Part shown: positions 60,097-64,000 of the stretch, in pieces
Position numbering within the stretch: the stretch's first letter is position 1
How the letters are laid out: every line of letters begins with the position of its first letter
Source: Strongyloides papillosus
Lineage: Eukaryota; Nematoda; Chromadorea; Rhabditida; Strongyloididae
DNA: 64,000 nt
NCBI GenBank assembly: GCA_005656395.1
Contig: SRSI01000048.1
Coordinates: 372,001-436,000 of the forward strand
Direction of reading: 5' to 3'
Made by a program: the position numbers and the translations under genes
The notes under the pieces: generated by a model
The model's input: the letters and a program-made list of their open reading frames with translations, nothing else
Told to the model about the DNA's origin: nothing
Database searches by the model: none

Positions 60097-61492
60097 ATGG
60101 ATTGTTATTTATGTATATATAATGGAAATAAACCACAATGTCCACCTAAAAGATTTGCGAGAATATCTATGTATCATAAACCAAATAAAAAATGTACAAG
60201 AGAAGGTGAATTACCCTATGAAATTCATATCTCATACCCAAATGAATCAGAATTCATCATCAAAGTATGTTAAAAATATTTAAAAAATAATTTTTATATT
60301 TTTTATAGCTTTTACCTGACTCAATTACAGGTATCCAAATTGATAAATGTCATTTAGGGGAATGTTTATTATATATTCGTGATTATGATTCACGTCTCTA
60401 CATAACTGAAGCACATCCAGTATTATTACAAATGATGGCAAAAAATTTCAAAGCTTTATTAGAGTTTCGCTATTCAGATGTCGATTTAGTTAGTCCTTTT
60501 AAATTTTTAATTGATAATACTTTAATTAATAATAATTTTTATGAAGTAATTAATAGTATGAATTATTCCCGTTATGTAACACAGGTAGTTTGCAAGGTAC
60601 CATCCAAAATGGATCATATTATGGCACTTCAAAAATGTAAATACTTAAGACATTTACATTTAACCTGTCCTTTAGATATGGATAGAAGTATTTATTGTAG
60701 TAATGCTTTTCTTGAAATTCTTAAAAAATTTATATATTTAGAATGTTTCTTACTTGTTGATAGTTTTGTCTATCAAAATGATATGCTTGAAAAAATTTTA
60801 AACTGTTTACCTAGTAATATAAAAAGTATAACTCTTGAGAAAAATTTTGGTACCACACTACCAGATTGTTTTGAACGGTTTACTAAATTAGAAACATTAA
60901 TTTTGAAAGGTAATTGTCTATATACTCTTCCGATGTCGGTAAGTTTTAAATATAAATATACATTTGTTATATAAATATTTTTATTAAGCTATTAAATTGC
61001 AAAAATTTACAACTATTAGATATACGTTCATACTCAAGAGGTCTTCAATATATAAATAATGAATTTATTGGAGCATTTCCAAAAGCAACAATTAATTATG
61101 CGAATATGAATATACCTTCAAACAGGTTTATTTATGGGAAATATTCTGCTATTGAAGTTCGAGAAACGTGTGAATGTGGTTATTATGAAAATGATTCTTT
61201 AGAAGAACCTGAATCATTAAAAAATGCTTGTATGAAATCATTAGATGATGATGAATACTTAACACTGCCCTATGATACAAACAACAGGATGGAAACATCT
61301 TTTGTTTGTTATAACTGCAAAAAAATATCGTTTACAGAAGGACATGAATGTTTTTATACACAAAATTTTATTCAAATCATTGGAAAACGTTTTGATGTTT
61401 ATAAAAATAGAGATCGTCTTGAAACGGTATACTTTAAATATAAATATTGCAAATGTTGTAAAACTAAAATGAGAGAAAAAGCTTTATGTTAG
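60097..61492 (+). CDS. Leucine-rich-repeat-like protein with C-terminal Cys-rich (zinc-type) module
   Basis: Exons 60097-60264, 60309-60938 and 60989-61492 join in phase 0 (introns 44 and 50 bp); 433 aa. The N-terminus (MDCYLCIYNGNKPQCPP) has a C-x-x-C. The middle carries irregular LRR-like units with LRHLHLTCPL, IKSITLEKN, LETLILKGNCLYTLP and NLQLLDIRS, read across the last intron. The C-terminal 110 residues contain CECG, CYNC, HEC and CKCC, a pattern of paired Cys suitable for one or two zinc sites. The arrangement LRR plus C-terminal Cys module recalls LRRC58-like proteins, but I cannot confirm homology. No signal peptide, so probably intracellular. A TTTCTAG ending at 60093 just before the ATG may be a trans-splice acceptor. 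Confidence 0.78.
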
Positions 61493-64000
61493 TAATTTTA
61501 AATTAGTAGTTTTTAGTAACTTCCAACTTTATTGTATAGTTTTTTTTTAATTATAAATTATCCATTTATTTGCATATCAATTCTTTACTACAAAATCAAA
61601 AATAAATTATTATATTCTTATCATTATTTTATATTAATATAACTAAGTGCATATATCGAAATAGAAATAATATCAATCATTTGACATTTTGTAAAATAAG
61701 ATAATTTCAGTACATTTATATGATATGTTTTTATCTAATAATAATAATTATACAATTGTTATTGTCTACTTTACATATCTCTAATTAATATCAACGTATT
61801 TTAAATTCCATCAATATAAATGTTGTAAAAACGAGTAGTTAGTTTTATGATAAAAAAAATTCATTTCATAAACGTATTTAAGTATACTTTATCATAAAAG
61901 CTTAAATAAATTGTTAACATTTAAAATCTAGTCAAACTTATTATACCCTACTGAATAGAAATTTTAATTATATAATAAATTTTTTTTGTTGGAAAAGTTA
62001 TAGGATAAAGAAAATGTATTTTACTATAATTGAATATGACTATAATATAATAGACTTCACAAGAACAGTTTGTTTCTTAAAAATGTCTAGAAGAAAGATT
62101 TTAATATTCTTTGAATGATATTGAAAATGATGATTTATCAAGAAAAAATTAAGTGCATTTAAGTTATACTTATTTGTTCATTATAAAGCAATTTCTATTT
62201 TATTAAATTAAAGAGTGCCTAATTACTTTTTGATAAAGGAATAGAATATTATCAATATGCTGAGGAAAATTTTACAGCTTCCTAATATATTACTTATTTA
62301 TTTATCATCATTTGTTATAAGTTGTAAGAAGTACATAATATTTAATGTAGAAACTGACATCATAAAATTCTATTACAAAAATAATAACAAGAGCTTATCT
62401 GATTATCGAAAAAAATTCTAAAAATCTTTTATGGCAAATCTTTTTTATCCTTGTAGATATTTACTTTTTCATTTCATAGTCGATAAGGAAGCTATAACTT
62501 ATATCTTTTCAAAATTATGTATTTTAATTAAGATGGATAGCATATTATTATATGCAAAAATATCTTTTGGATAAATTTATACATATTATAAAAGGGATGC
62601 AAAATAATTTTACCATGTATGTATTTTAAACTTTTTTCGAACTTTTGTTATACTTTCATTTACTAACCTAGCTTTAAATAACATAACCCACCTAGTTTAA
62701 AAATCGTTATCATTAATAATTACTATCATAATTTATTATAACACAAATATTTGAATTAATAAAATTTTCAACCAGTAAAAAATTCATGTGATAAATATGT
62801 AATGAAGCTTTTTATGTTGCCTTGAGGAATAATCCAAATTCTTCTATTTATTGAACTGATAAAATATTGTTATTATTAAAAATTACTCGTATGAATGTGT
62901 GAATAGTAAAACAATTGAAGAAAAGATTTTATTTAAATTTTAAATTATGGTTGAAAAATGTACAATATCAGTAATTTATGACTTTCATTTGCTCTAAATA
63001 TTTCTACTATTCCAAAAAAATTATGTTTAAATATTTTTATTCAACAATATATATAATTAAAATGTTATTCATATTTGAAGAAACATGAATCAAAAATTTG
63101 AGTAAAGATAAAAAATTATTTTTAAGTTAAATACATTAAATTATAAATACCTACTGATAGATAACAAAAATTATTGGAATACTTATTTGTTCTTATCATT
63201 TAAATAATGTTGCTTCATAAACAAAAGTTTTAGGAAGATTATACTATTTTTATATTTCGTGATAGATCATTTGTTTAAAAAACCAACACTTTAAAAAATA
63301 TTAATTTTAATAAATAGATATTTATTAAAATATGCCTTATTTTAAGTTATTTTTTCGAAAAAATATTACTTCAACATAAAAGTTATAAACTAAGTTTGTT
63401 ATAAAATAATACACATTTAAGTTACAATAAACTTTTTTGATATCATTACAAATCAAATTCTATGATAAACTGATGAAATTAATAATCTATTAAAAGCTTT
63501 TCATTCTTTATATTTCAGTATGTGAATGAATATTTTTTAAATATATAAGCTTTTAAAATAATAATATAGATAACTTTTCGATAAATTATTAAAAAATATC
63601 TTTAATTGTTTGTCTAATTAAAAAAAATCACCAAAGTTGTTCTTAAAGTATATTGCACTAATTAAGTGGTAAAAAAGTATTGTAAGAACTAAAAATAGCT
63701 ATTTAACGAAGTGGAAATAGATATATTTATGTGTTCAAATATTTTTAGGTTTAGAATGAATTTTTTATGTGATATTTTTGAGTGAACTCTTTTTTTATTG
63801 TTTATTAAGAATGTTTGTTGATAAGTTTAAGATATTTTGTAAAATTATTAAAACATCACCTGTAATTAGTTCACCTACTATTAATTGCAGAGATTATTTT
63901 CAATTTAACTTATTAGGGATATGCATAATTTTTTTGAATTAAATTATTATATTCACATATTAATGGTCAGATCGATAAGATAAAAAAATTAATTCCATTC
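61493..64000. other. AT-rich intergenic region to the window end
   Basis: About 2.5 kb, no gene, RNA or repeat of note recognised on either strand. Confidence 0.5.

Noticed and set aside
1..64000. tRNA genes, CRISPR arrays, bacterial operons
   Set aside because: No cloverleaf with A/B boxes was recognised by eye, there are no regularly spaced repeats, and all gene structure is eukaryotic with introns.

Overview
This is a very AT-rich eukaryotic window with compact genes split by small introns (mostly 30-55 bp). The content (secreted astacin, par-6, a cluster of CK1/TTBK-type kinases, candidate trans-splice acceptors just upstream of several ATGs) points to a nematode. Strongyloides or a close relative is my best guess from the composition and astacin/kinase content. 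Exon-intron structures below were joined by hand using GT..AG borders and reading-frame phase; all joined genes keep an open frame except one, noted below.

Layout. 1-1,235: secreted astacin metalloprotease (-). 3,005-3,430: a broken, transposase-like relic. 3,521-7,903: a complete, apparently very young LTR retrotransposon (-) with identical 144-bp LTRs, a 5-bp target duplication and one 1,368-aa Gag-Pol ORF. 9,043-10,282: F-box gene (+). 12,060-12,178: U5 snRNA gene (+). 12,734-13,925: unknown three-exon gene (-). 16,852-22,229: nine-exon WW-PDZ-FERM scaffold of the FRMPD4/Preso type (-) with one apparent single-base frame break in the last exon. 25,579-27,611: METTL13-type eEF1A methyltransferase (-). 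29,192-30,647: mitochondrial processing peptidase beta (+). 33,313-34,767: mitochondrial citrate synthase (+). 35,415-36,509: ceramide synthase (+). 37,177-38,851: acyl-CoA synthetase family enzyme (-). 39,199-40,217: RWDD1 (+). 41,193-42,311: par-6 (+). 46,487-48,069: peptide-type GPCR (+). 48,403-52,004: three intronless CK1/TTBK-like kinases. 52,242-54,315: furin-like proprotein convertase (-). 60,097-61,492: LRR/Cys-rich protein (+). The remaining long gaps are AT-rich and show no gene I can support.

The most unusual object is the retrotransposon. Its ORF starts on the last base of the 5' LTR, runs through the primer-binding site, and ends inside the 3' LTR after reading through the polypurine tract, so nearly every internal base is coding. 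The usual RNase H after reverse transcriptase has lost its first catalytic Asp, while a second RNase H with a full catalytic set sits after integrase at the very C-terminus.

Most other genes are unrelated single-copy housekeeping genes (mitochondrial import and TCA cycle, lipid metabolism, translation-factor methylation, splicing RNA, polarity). The exceptions are the kinase cluster and the secreted proteases, which belong to families known to be expanded in parasitic nematodes.
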